A stretch of DNA of 64,000 bases from Acidimicrobiaceae bacterium (GTDB taxonomy: Bacteria > Actinomycetota > Acidimicrobiia > Acidimicrobiales > Poriferisodalaceae), in contig CAJJCB010000027.1 in assembly GCA_905182565.1 (NCBI GenBank), positions 1 through 64,000 of the forward strand, read 5' to 3'. Under the pieces are notes generated by a model. The model was not told the origin of the DNA, searched no databases, and saw only the letters and a program-made list of their open reading frames with translations. The translations under genes and the position numbers were made by a program. Shown one piece after another: positions 7,422 through 16,175 of this stretch; within the stretch, counting starts at the first letter, position 1; the number at the start of each line of letters is the position of its first letter.

Positions 7422-8909
7422 ATGAACATTGCTGATTTACTAAATCAAGAGACTCAACAAAGTGGTGTTGCTCTTATAGACAGGTCTCAAAGTCCGCCAC
7501 AATTTTATTCAATGGCTGACCTACAAAATAAAGTTCGTACCTTAGCCAATGGTCTTCTCAACTTCGGTTTACAGCCCCAAGATCGTATCGGGCTGCTTGC
7601 AGGTAATTGTGTTCAGTATTACGAAATTATGTTCGGTGCTCCTTCAGCAGGTTTGGTCTTTGTTCCTATTAACACTCGCCTGCCGGCAGAGACACTTCAA
7701 TACATTGTTGATGATGCGAATCTTAAACTATTAATTGTTGACGAGGAACATGCATCTGACCTGCCTACGAACGTTACGCAAATTGTTATTGGCTCTTCGG
7801 ACTGGCAACTATTAATTAGTGGCGAGCCGCAAATCGAACCTGAGGCTGTAGACCCCGATCAAATCGCCATTCAAATTTACACTTCAGGTTCCACCGGTCG
7901 CCCTAAGGGCGTTTTGCTCAGCCACCAGAACATAACGTTTACGGTTCTTAATTTCGGGGCAACATTGCCTGGAGAAGTCATGCTCGTCTCGGCACCGCTC
8001 TACCATAAGAACGCATCCATGTCATCAAAATTAGCTTTTACCAGCGGAGGCACCGTCGTATTACTGCCTAAATTTGATGCGCTCGACTACTTAGACGCAA
8101 TAGAAGCTCACGGTGTGACGATGTGCTCGGGTGTGCCAACTATGTACGCACTCGTTACCGCAGAAATCGAAAGAACAGATAAAATTTTTAATCTTGCAAC
8201 AGTGCAGCGCGTATTCATCGGATCGGCCCCACTGACTGAGGCGCTTTTCGACGATGTTCAGAAGCTATTTCCAAGTGCATTTATAACTAACGGGTATGGG
8301 ACAACTGAAGCTGTTCTCGAATTCGGTCCTCATCCACAAGATCTCCCTCGACCAAAAATTTCTTTAGGATACCAGCACCAAGAAGTAGAGCTAAAATTGA
8401 TAAATCCAGAAACAGGTGAGCCAGGCGACAATGGAGAACTCTTAGTACGGTCTCCAGGAGTCATGACCGGGTATCACGATTTGCCCGAAGTTAACAAAGA
8501 GAAACTCACCGATGGTTGGTACCACACTGGTGACTTAATGAGACGAGATCAAGATGGTTGGTTTTTTTTCATAGGGAGGGTCGATGACATGTTTGTCTGT
8601 GCTGGAGAAAATATTTACCCTGATGCGGTTGAGCAGATGCTAGAAAAACATCCCTCGGTCCACCAAGCAGTGGTGGTCTCCATATCAGATAATTTAAAAG
8701 GACAACTACCTGTTGCGTTTATTCGGCTTGAGGATGGGCATTCTCTTTCAGTTGAGGAAGTAAAAACTTATGCGCTTGCTCATGGACCTGCTTATGCCCA
8801 CCCGCGTCAGGTGTGGTTTCTAGATGAAATTCCTCTCGCTTCTACAGCAAAAGTGGATCGTAATTTCCTGAGTATCAACGCATCAGAATTAGTGACAAGA
8901 AAGAAATAA
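7422..8909 (+). CDS. AMP-dependent acyl-CoA synthetase/ligase
   Basis: A 495-residue member of the ANL superfamily that would activate a carboxylic acid to its acyl-CoA via an acyl-adenylate. Signatures in order: the P-loop YTSGSTGRPKG (153-163), NGYGTTEA, YHTGD followed by FIGRVDDMF and GENIYP, and a catalytic lysine near the C-terminus in STAKVDRN. A GGGAGAG ribosome site supports the ATG. It is 37 nt after the SDR gene and one nucleotide before the MDR reductase gene, hence part of one operon. Its length and divergent linker resemble cyclohexanecarboxylate or medium-chain ligases, but the substrate cannot be read from the sequence. Confidence 0.85.
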   Translation: MNIADLLNQETQQSGVALIDRSQSPPQFYSMADLQNKVRTLANGLLNFGLQPQDRIGLLAGNCVQYYEIMFGAPSAGLVFVPINTRLPAETLQYIVDDANLKLLIVDEEHASDLPTNVTQIVIGSSDWQLLISGEPQIEPEAVDPDQIAIQIYTSGSTGRPKGVLLSHQNITFTVLNFGATLPGEVMLVSAPLYHKNASMSSKLAFTSGGTVVLLPKFDALDYLDAIEAHGVTMCSGVPTMYALVTAEIERTDKIFNLATVQRVFIGSAPLTEALFDDVQKLFPSAFITNGYGTTEAVLEFGPHPQDLPRPKISLGYQHQEVELKLINPETGEPGDNGELLVRSPGVMTGYHDLPEVNKEKLTDGWYHTGDLMRRDQDGWFFFIGRVDDMFVCAGENIYPDAVEQMLEKHPSVHQAVVVSISDNLKGQLPVAFIRLEDGHSLSVEEVKTYALAHGPAYAHPRQVWFLDEIPLASTAKVDRNFLSINASELVTRKK

Positions 8910-8910
8910 A

Positions 8911-9930
8911 ATGAAAGCAATTGTTTTTGACGAACATGGTTCTTTAGACGTATTGAAATATAGAGACATTGAAGCCCCGGCTCTTCAGGAAGGTGAAGTT
9001 CGAGTAGCCGTCCGTGCCTGTTCGCTAAATTATCATGACGTATTTACTCGTCAGGGAATGCCAGGAATAAAAGTTCCACTTCCTGGGATACCCGGCTGTG
9101 ATTGTGCTGGCCAAGTTTCGGAAGTCGCTGGCGACGTTACTGATTGGAACGTAGGTGATCGCGTTCTGGTAGATCCTGTTTTCTGGGATTTAGAGACTGG
9201 CAAGATGTGGATGATTGGCGATACTTGGTGGGGCGCTTATGCTGAATACGTAGTGGTCAAAGCTAGCCAACTGATCCATCTCCCTGACAGCGTTTCGTTC
9301 GAGGATGCTGCTTGTTTACCTGTCGCATACGGAACAGCTCACCGCATGATGCTTACGCGCGGCGAGATTAAACGAGGTGACAGCGTCCTAATCCTCGGGG
9401 CTAGCGGTGGTGTGGGCACCAGCGCCTTACTGTTAGCAAAAATGAAGGGGGCTTACGTTATTGCGGCTGCGGGCTCAGACGAAAAATGCCGTCAGCTTAA
9501 AAAACTTGGTGCTGACGAAACCATTAATTATTCGACCCAAAATTTCGTTAAACACTGCCGAGCTAGCACTGGAAGCCTATTTGCCGGCGGTGGATACGAT
9601 GTTGTGGTTAATTTCACCGGTGGAGATACTTGGGCCGAATCCTTACGTTGTGTGAAACTCGGAGGAAAACTTTTGACATGTGGGGCAACTGCAGGATTCA
9701 ATCCACAAACTGATCTTCGTTTTATTTGGACTGCAGAAATGGATATCCGCGGGTCTAATGGTTGGAAACGCGATGATCTTGATCGGTTGCTGCAGCTCAC
9801 CGAAAGCGGAGAGTTCATTCCTGTGATTGACTCTCGTGTGCCTCTGGAAGATGGAGTCGCTGCACACAAAGCAATAGAGGAGCGGCGCTTTTTCGGTAAA
9901 ATTGTAATTACATCAGATGCGATTGTTTAA
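8911..9930 (+). CDS. MDR-family NAD(P)H-dependent reductase (zinc-independent type)
   Basis: A 339-residue medium-chain dehydrogenase/reductase. The N-terminal segment LNYHDVFTRQG and the PGCDCAG loop replace the GHE zinc-ligand motif of alcohol dehydrogenases, so the catalytic zinc is probably absent and the enzyme resembles quinone or enoyl reductases. The cofactor motif GASGGVGTSA lies near residue 163. The start is one nucleotide after the ligase stop, showing tight coupling. It may reduce an activated double bond in the acyl-CoA made by the neighbouring ligase. This is inference. Confidence 0.75.
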   Translation: MKAIVFDEHGSLDVLKYRDIEAPALQEGEVRVAVRACSLNYHDVFTRQGMPGIKVPLPGIPGCDCAGQVSEVAGDVTDWNVGDRVLVDPVFWDLETGKMWMIGDTWWGAYAEYVVVKASQLIHLPDSVSFEDAACLPVAYGTAHRMMLTRGEIKRGDSVLILGASGGVGTSALLLAKMKGAYVIAAAGSDEKCRQLKKLGADETINYSTQNFVKHCRASTGSLFAGGGYDVVVNFTGGDTWAESLRCVKLGGKLLTCGATAGFNPQTDLRFIWTAEMDIRGSNGWKRDDLDRLLQLTESGEFIPVIDSRVPLEDGVAAHKAIEERRFFGKIVITSDAIV

Positions 9931-10241
9931 AGTTCATTGGTATCGCTAAGCAGCAGGCGCTATTTCATGCGCTTCACTGCGCAAAAAAGGATTTTCTACA
10001 GGGCTCTACTTTAATTATCACGCATTTCCCGAACATAATTTTCTTCTATATCGACTAGTTTTCTATTAATTTTTACAAGGAGAATATGGCTTTTAAGGCC
10101 TAGGCAGGGCTTACGCTAGTATTTCCATCTCAAGTTATTATGTTGCAGAGCCGTTTCAATTCAGTCATCTGCCTCTTCTTGCCGTAGCCTTGAGATTGAT
10201 GAAGTCGAAAGCGGCTTCAATTTTTAAATGAGGAGGGCCCA
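9931..10241 (+). other. Gene-poor leader region upstream of the cold-shock gene
   Basis: This 311-nt stretch has no convincing coding frame. It holds a short GC-rich hairpin (TGCGC/GCGCA near 9967-9983) soon after the MDR stop and long AT-rich segments. Cold-shock mRNAs often carry long structured 5' leaders, and part of this stretch probably serves that purpose. No promoter boxes could be assigned with confidence. Confidence 0.4.
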
Positions 10242-10445
10242 GTGGCCCAAGGTACTGTTAAATTTTTCAACTCAGAGAAAGGTTTCGGCTTCATCTCTCC
10301 TAGCGATGGCGGCGAAGATCTTTTCCTGCATTATTCAAATATTGAGGGTGACGGTTACCGTTCCCTTGACGAAGGCCAGGCCGTTTCTTTTGATGTTGGT
10401 CCTGGACGCAAAGGTGATGAAGCTCAGAACGTACGAGCTGTTTGA
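10242..10445 (+). CDS. Cold-shock domain protein (CspA family)
   Basis: A 67-residue single cold-shock domain that would bind single-stranded RNA/DNA and melt mRNA secondary structure. RNP1 is KGFGFI (13-18) and RNP2 is DLFLHYS (26-32). Length and the opening AQGTVKFFN are standard for the family. The start is GTG, fixed by a strong AGGAGG at 10231-10236. It is monocistronic, with a 300-nt region before it and a hairpin terminator after it, the usual arrangement of a csp gene with post-transcriptional control. Confidence 0.95.
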   Translation: MAQGTVKFFNSEKGFGFISPSDGGEDLFLHYSNIEGDGYRSLDEGQAVSFDVGPGRKGDEAQNVRAV

Positions 10446-10787
10446 CCTGAACGAAAACTAACTACGGATGCGGTCAGTAGCACCAAATTTAATCTGGCTC
10501 TACTGACCGGTTCGTTTGTTAATTAAAGCTTTAGCAGGGAATATAATCGCTGAGAATTTTTCGCGCCCTGGTATAAATTATTATAGACAGAAGATAGTTT
10601 TATTTTTAGAGTTTGCGAGACATCTTGCGAAAGATTCCTATGCATCGCTTCAAAGAAATATCAAAACCAAGTTTGGTAATCTAAGGACCTAAACTGCTCC
10701 TTAATAGGCATCTTGTTTCCATTATTTACAATAAGGTTGACTTCATTTCAGCCAACTCAGTTAAAAAATTATGACTAGGGTTTAATC
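10446..10787 (+). other. Intergenic region between csp and the dioxygenase gene
   Basis: The first part holds the csp terminator hairpin. The rest is AT-rich with no supported coding frame on either strand. Near its end, TTGACT at 10737-10742 followed about 18 nt later by TTAAAA could be a weak promoter for the dioxygenase gene, but the -10 match is poor. Confidence 0.4.
10471..10509 (+). terminator. Hairpin terminator of the cold-shock gene
   Basis: A perfect 10-bp inverted repeat (CGGTCAGTAG at 10471-10480, CTACTGACCG at 10500-10509) with a 19-nt loop begins 26 nt after the stop and is followed by GTTCGTTTGTT. The large loop and mixed T tract make it weaker than a classic terminator, but its position is right. 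Confidence 0.6.
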
Positions 10788-11660
10788 ATGTCCAGACTAG
10801 TTATAGAGAAAGTTGATGCAGCTTTCGGCTTGATCATCACTAACTGGAAACCTGAGTTTATTGGTGAAACTAAAATTTTTTCACAAATTAAAGAAGCGTT
10901 GAGCGAAGACCCTTTAATAATTTTTCGTGGTCAACGTCAACTAACTGATTCGGAGCTTATTGAATTCGCCTCAAATTTTGGTGATCTATTTAATGGTGGA
11001 GAGCTATTCGGCGTGAATTCAACCACCCCTGAAATTCTTGAACTTTCGACTGAGCTAGACGAAGGGGGAAGTGAAAAATTAGTATCTTCAGCTACTCCAC
11101 TTCCATGGCATACAGATTATTGTTATCTTCCTAGACCAAGTCGAGAAAGCTTTCTGAATGCTGTGGTGATTCCATCTACCGAATGTGGCACTACGTGGTT
11201 TGCCAACACCTACTTAGCCTACGAATCGCTGTCTAAGAGCCTAAAACAAAGAGTTGATGGATTATCAGGCCTTCACAAGTTAGAAGGTTCAAATCGTCAC
11301 CAGGCAGCTGTAGAAACTAAAACCTATGAGGATCGCCGGACTCAAAAAAATTCAAACTTTAACTACCCGGGGAGCCGGGATCCCGTTGAACATCCTGCGG
11401 CATACAAGCATCCACTTCACAATAGAACTGCGTTGTACATAAATTCTTTAACTTGTGGTTTTGCCGATATGAACAACTCTGAAAGTGAAGCGCTACTGAG
11501 TGAACTTTTTCTTGAGGCCGCCGCGCCCGAGCGCACGTATAAGCATGTATGGCAGGAGAACGACCTCGTATTGTTCGACACGATTGGCACAATTCATCGA
11601 AGAGAAGCGCAACCATTTAATGAACATAGGGTCATGCGTCAGCTCAGCACACTCATCTAG
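10788..11660 (+). CDS. TauD/TfdA-family Fe(II)/2-oxoglutarate-dependent dioxygenase
   Basis: A 290-residue enzyme that would oxidise a small substrate while decarboxylating 2-oxoglutarate. The iron-binding facial triad is visible: His108 and Asp110 in WHTDYCY, and His270 in GTIHRRE. An arginine 11 to 14 residues later (Arg281 or Arg284 in HRVMRQ) would bind the 2-oxoglutarate carboxylate. The N-terminal IIFRGQ segment is also typical. No sulfonate or phenoxyacid transport genes lie nearby, so taurine is not indicated. The gene stands alone. Substrate unknown. Confidence 0.85.
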   Translation: MSRLVIEKVDAAFGLIITNWKPEFIGETKIFSQIKEALSEDPLIIFRGQRQLTDSELIEFASNFGDLFNGGELFGVNSTTPEILELSTELDEGGSEKLVSSATPLPWHTDYCYLPRPSRESFLNAVVIPSTECGTTWFANTYLAYESLSKSLKQRVDGLSGLHKLEGSNRHQAAVETKTYEDRRTQKNSNFNYPGSRDPVEHPAAYKHPLHNRTALYINSLTCGFADMNNSESEALLSELFLEAAAPERTYKHVWQENDLVLFDTIGTIHRREAQPFNEHRVMRQLSTLI

Positions 11661-11760
11661 GAACAGAGATGTTCACATTGAACCTTAGATTTGAAGTGGC
11701 CTGGGAAATGATTTTTTGCGACTCTGTCGCGAGTAACGTACAAAGCAATACTCTCAAGTA

Positions 11761-12060
11761 GTGAATCTTAACGACCTTCAAGCCCTAATGGTCCAGACCT
11801 ACGGGAGTCGCGATACCCAACGAGGAGTCGCAGCAACCATCGCCTGGCTAACCGAAGAATTGGGCGAACTCTCTCAAGCAATTCGCAAAGGTACCAAAGA
11901 ACAACAACTTCATGAGCTAGGAGATGTTTTGGCTTGGTTGGCTTCGCTTGCAGCACAGTTGGATTTATCTATGGAAGATGCTGTTCAGCGATTTAGCGAT
12001 GGTTGTCCTGCTTGCCACGCGAAACCATGCGATTGTGTCGACAAATCAATTAAGAACTAA
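11761..12060 (+). CDS. MazG-like nucleotide pyrophosphohydrolase
   Basis: A 99-residue all-alpha NTP pyrophosphohydrolase. The metal-binding EExxE motif is Glu32, Glu33, Glu36, and the second acidic set is Glu52 and Asp55 (HELGDVLAWL). The short C-terminus adds four cysteines (CPACHAKPCDC, 82-92), a small zinc knuckle found in some actinobacterial and archaeal homologues. It probably removes non-canonical or oxidised NTPs. The start is GTG at 11761. It is convergent with asd, with only 13 nt between the stops. Confidence 0.8.
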   Translation: MNLNDLQALMVQTYGSRDTQRGVAATIAWLTEELGELSQAIRKGTKEQQLHELGDVLAWLASLAAQLDLSMEDAVQRFSDGCPACHAKPCDCVDKSIKN

Positions 12061-12073
12061 CTACTGAATCTGG

Positions 12074-13105
<1,032 letters not shown>

Positions 13106-13152
13106 TTACACAGCTTGTATGCGTATTTTACGGCTACCCGCATCCAGATTTT

Positions 13153-14367
13153 TTAATTGCCTAAACCATAGGCTTCATGCAGCGCCACCGTAGCTCGATC
13201 TACATCTTTCTCAGCTACAACACAACTAATTCGAATCGGTGATGTCGAGATCATTTCAATATTAATGCTGTTACTAGCGAGCGTTTCAAACATCGTGGCG
13301 GCCACACCTGGGTTAGACGCCATTCCGGCACCGACTACAGAAACCCGAGCCAAACTTTTATCTCCAGTAACTGATGAGAACCCCATGGACTTTGCCATCT
13401 CTTCACAGGTTGAGTGAGCGACATCAAAGTGATCGAGAGGGACAGTAAAAGAAATATCGGTTTTCGAGTGATCTCCAACGTTCTGCACAATCATGTCAAC
13501 GAGTACGCCCGCATCGGCCAAAGTCCTGAAAACTCTGGCAGCCAGCCCCGGTTCATCACGCACGCCAGAGATAGTTAACTTTGCTTGTGACACATCTGGG
13601 ACAATGCCTTTAATTACTGCGTGCTCCATGTCTGGAACCTCCTCAACTACCCATGTTCCTGGCTCCCAAGTAAACGCAGATCTAACGTGCAACGGCACGC
13701 CAAAAGACCTTGCGACTTCAACCGACCGCATAACCGGCTTGGGACATCCAACTGCAGTCATTTCTAAAAGTTCATCAAACGAAATTGATTCCATTCGCTT
13801 TGCTGACGGGCAAACTCTTGGGTCAGTGGTAAAAACTCCCGAAACGTCGGTATACAGTTCGCAAGCATCAGCGCCTAAACCGTGGGCCAAAGCCACTGCA
13901 GTAGTATCCGATCCACCACGTCCAAGAAACGTGACATTGCTGTCTGTAGACATGCCTTGAGCCCCGGCAACTACCGCAACGCGCCCCTTATCGACAGAGT
14001 CACGCACTCGATGTGGGTCCACCGACAAAATTTTTGCGTTTCTATGATTCCTATCAGTAACAAAACCTGCCTGGCTACCGGTAAAAGAATCCGCCGGCAC
14101 ACCAGCCTCATTTAGAGCCATGCACATTAGGGCGATTGCTTTTCTTTCACCAGCAGTAATCAGCATGTCCATCTCACGACCCGGTGGGGTACTCGTTACA
14201 TCATTCGCCAATCGCAATAGCTCATCAGTCTCTTTGCCCATAGCGCTAACTACAAGAACGACCTGATCTCCGCGACTCCGAGTCTTTTTGACATGATCAG
14301 CCACCTCACGCATGCGAACAGGGTCCGCTACCGATGTACCGCCAAACTTTTGAACTAAGAGTGCCAC
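13153..14367 (-). CDS. lysC: Aspartate kinase
   Basis: A 404-residue aspartokinase that phosphorylates aspartate at the start of the lysine/threonine/methionine pathway. The opening VQKFGGTSVAD (5-15) is the kinase signature, and GRGGSDTTAVA contributes to the ATP and aspartate site. Two ACT domains follow from about residue 265 (LTISGVRDEPGLAARVF and RVSVVGAGM), as in the feedback-regulated actinobacterial form. Upstream of its start is a 139-nt divergent region shared with the cyclophilin gene. No lysine riboswitch is recognisable there. Confidence 0.95.
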   Translation of the reverse strand: MALLVQKFGGTSVADPVRMREVADHVKKTRSRGDQVVLVVSAMGKETDELLRLANDVTSTPPGREMDMLITAGERKAIALMCMALNEAGVPADSFTGSQAGFVTDRNHRNAKILSVDPHRVRDSVDKGRVAVVAGAQGMSTDSNVTFLGRGGSDTTAVALAHGLGADACELYTDVSGVFTTDPRVCPSAKRMESISFDELLEMTAVGCPKPVMRSVEVARSFGVPLHVRSAFTWEPGTWVVEEVPDMEHAVIKGIVPDVSQAKLTISGVRDEPGLAARVFRTLADAGVLVDMIVQNVGDHSKTDISFTVPLDHFDVAHSTCEEMAKSMGFSSVTGDKSLARVSVVGAGMASNPGVAATMFETLASNSINIEMISTSPIRISCVVAEKDVDRATVALHEAYGLGN

Positions 14368-14439
14368 GACCTTTTAGGGTACTTGTCGTTTACCCAAACC
14401 AGAAAGAAGTTCCACATCTACTATCAAGAAGTCGTGTAA

Positions 14440-14456
14440 TAGCAATCGCATTGCTA
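14440..14456. promoter_or_regulatory. Small palindrome in the lysC/cyclophilin divergent region
   Basis: TAGCAAT-CGC-ATTGCTA is a perfect 7-bp inverted repeat with a 3-nt centre, lying between the divergent lysC and cyclophilin genes. It could be an operator or a leader hairpin. No function is known. Confidence 0.3.
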
Positions 14457-14506
14457 CCGTCACACATAAGGATCTAACGCAAATCGCTAGGAGCATAAAC
14501 ATCGTC

Positions 14507-15361
14507 ATGAGCAACGAAAAGCGGGCGCGTCAAAGAGCCCAACGTGAAGAACGTCTTCAGCAAGAGGCACAAGCCGCCAAGAGCAGTCGAAAACTTCGAC
14601 TAGGAGCGCGATGGGTCGGGATTATCGTTGCTGTTCTAATTGTGGCGTTTGCTTACAGCGTGCTTGCAGGTGAAGACTCCGCTGAAACAACCAATGAAGA
14701 GATCTCTGACCAAATACTTTCGGCTGGCGCTATTGCATTAGGAATTGGAGACTGCCCTAAAAATGATGGCTCATCTCCAATAGTCAGTAAATTTGAGAGT
14801 CCACCAAAGCTCTGTATTAACCCCGAGAAGCTCTACGCAGCCGATTTTGTTACCAGTAACGGTAATTTTTCTGCAGTTCTTAATCCAAAACTTGATATTA
14901 AAAGCGTCAACAACTTCATCGTCTTAGCTCAATATCACGCCTACGACGGAACTCTTTTTCATCGTGTTATAGATGAATTTGTAATCCAAGGCGGAGATGT
15001 AGAAAACAATTTCGGAACTGGCGGTCCTGGTTATCAGTTCAACGGTTCATATGCCCCTCAAGGTTCTTATCGAATTGGCTCATTAGCGATGGCCAATGCA
15101 GGAACACCCTCAAGTAACGGTTCACAATTCTTTATAATTACTGGCTCTAGTGGCGTCAACTTACCTGCTGATTATTCACTGATGGGTTCTGTAATCGCTG
15201 GTCTTGATATAGCTCTAGCTATCCAAAAGGTCCCGACAAGCACCAAGGAAGTTGCGGGAATAACATCTTCAAACGTTCCGGTTGAAGATGTTATTATTAA
15301 ATCAATAACAACAAGATTAGCTTCCCAAGACGAAACCAAAAGCTACCGAAGTCTCGAATAG
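14507..15361 (+). CDS. Membrane-anchored cyclophilin-type peptidyl-prolyl isomerase
   Basis: A 284-residue protein. A highly charged N-terminus (residues 1-34) is followed by one membrane segment at about 35-54, and the cyclophilin domain faces outside. The domain keeps FHRVIDEFVIQGGD, GGPGYQF and NGSQFFI, so prolyl isomerase activity is likely. Two cysteines before the domain (in GDCPKN and KLCINP) could form a disulfide. Homologues are common in actinobacteria. It would assist folding of exported proteins. AGGAG at 14489 lies somewhat far (13 nt) from the ATG. Confidence 0.85.
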   Translation: MSNEKRARQRAQREERLQQEAQAAKSSRKLRLGARWVGIIVAVLIVAFAYSVLAGEDSAETTNEEISDQILSAGAIALGIGDCPKNDGSSPIVSKFESPPKLCINPEKLYAADFVTSNGNFSAVLNPKLDIKSVNNFIVLAQYHAYDGTLFHRVIDEFVIQGGDVENNFGTGGPGYQFNGSYAPQGSYRIGSLAMANAGTPSSNGSQFFIITGSSGVNLPADYSLMGSVIAGLDIALAIQKVPTSTKEVAGITSSNVPVEDVIIKSITTRLASQDETKSYRSLE

Positions 15362-15448
15362 TAATTTACACAGATATAAAGTAAATCCCATTCGCCAAGG
15401 TGCGCGGTCCCATTGATTTGTATGATCTTGTTGATGCCTGGTGACACA

Positions 15449-16141
15449 ATGACTCAAGCAATAGAACCAGTAGATAGCCGATGGTCATTTCCGCCGGCTC
15501 ATACTGCCGACGACAATGGTCTAGTAGGTGCGGGAGCTGATCTAGAGCCCGGCACATTATTAATGGCCTACAAGAACGGTTTATTCCCAATGCCGTTGGG
15601 GGACACACTCGGCTGGTGGTCACCAGACCCGCGTGGAGTTTTACCTCTCTCCTACTTGAAAGTAGGTAAATCGCTCCGAAGATCATGCAAAGAATTCGAA
15701 ATTCGGATCGATCATAGCTTTGACAAAGTAATTGATCTTTGTGCTAATCCATCTCGCCCTCATGGGTGGATCAATACCGAAATTCGGGAAGCCTACTTAA
15801 AACTGCATGAACTCGGATGGGCCCACAGCGTTGAAACTTGGCAGAATGGTGAGCTTTGTGGAGGGCTCTATGGAGTAGCTATTGGAGCTTTTTTTGCCGG
15901 AGAATCGATGTTTCATTCAGCACCCAACGCCTCCAAAGTAGCCTTAGTAGCTTTAGTAGATGCAATGAAAATGACTGGTGGCGCATTAATAGATATTCAA
16001 TGGAACACACCACATCTGGAAAGCCTCGGAGCTATTGAAATCGAGCGAGACAATTATATCGAAATGCTCGCCGAGGCGACTCAGCGACCTATGGCAGATG
16101 TTTGGTGTCAGCCAATGAACTTTAAGATGATTGACTCCTAA
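15449..16141 (+). CDS. aat: Leucyl/phenylalanyl-tRNA-protein transferase
   Basis: A 230-residue enzyme of the Aat family. It transfers Leu or Phe from charged tRNA to N-terminal Arg/Lys of proteins, marking them for ClpS/ClpP under the N-degron rule. Visible motifs are GLVGAGADLEPGTLLMAY, GLFPM, WWSPDPRGVLPL, HGWINTEI and ESMFH, all family hallmarks. I chose the ATG at 15449 because it gives the usual N-terminus. The frame remains open 36 nt further upstream with other possible starts. The ethylmalonyl-CoA mutase gene follows after 34 nt. Confidence 0.9.
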   Translation: MTQAIEPVDSRWSFPPAHTADDNGLVGAGADLEPGTLLMAYKNGLFPMPLGDTLGWWSPDPRGVLPLSYLKVGKSLRRSCKEFEIRIDHSFDKVIDLCANPSRPHGWINTEIREAYLKLHELGWAHSVETWQNGELCGGLYGVAIGAFFAGESMFHSAPNASKVALVALVDAMKMTGGALIDIQWNTPHLESLGAIEIERDNYIEMLAEATQRPMADVWCQPMNFKMIDS

Positions 16142-16175
16142 GCTCCTATAAGGCAAACATCTCAAAGGAGTTTTA

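Noticed and set aside
10086-10103. Mini-ORF (MAFKA) after AAGGAG in the csp leader
   Set aside because: The Shine-Dalgarno spacing of 3 nt is too short and five codons without regulatory residues give no reason to call a leader peptide.
14368-14506. Lysine riboswitch upstream of lysC
   Set aside because: The 139-nt divergent region is too short for the five-helix element and shows only a 7-bp palindrome. ACT domains suggest allosteric control instead.
16142-16175. Cobalamin riboswitch upstream of the B12-dependent mutase
   Set aside because: Only 34 nt separate aat from the mutase gene, and no B12-box-like sequence is visible. The mutase is probably co-transcribed with aat.
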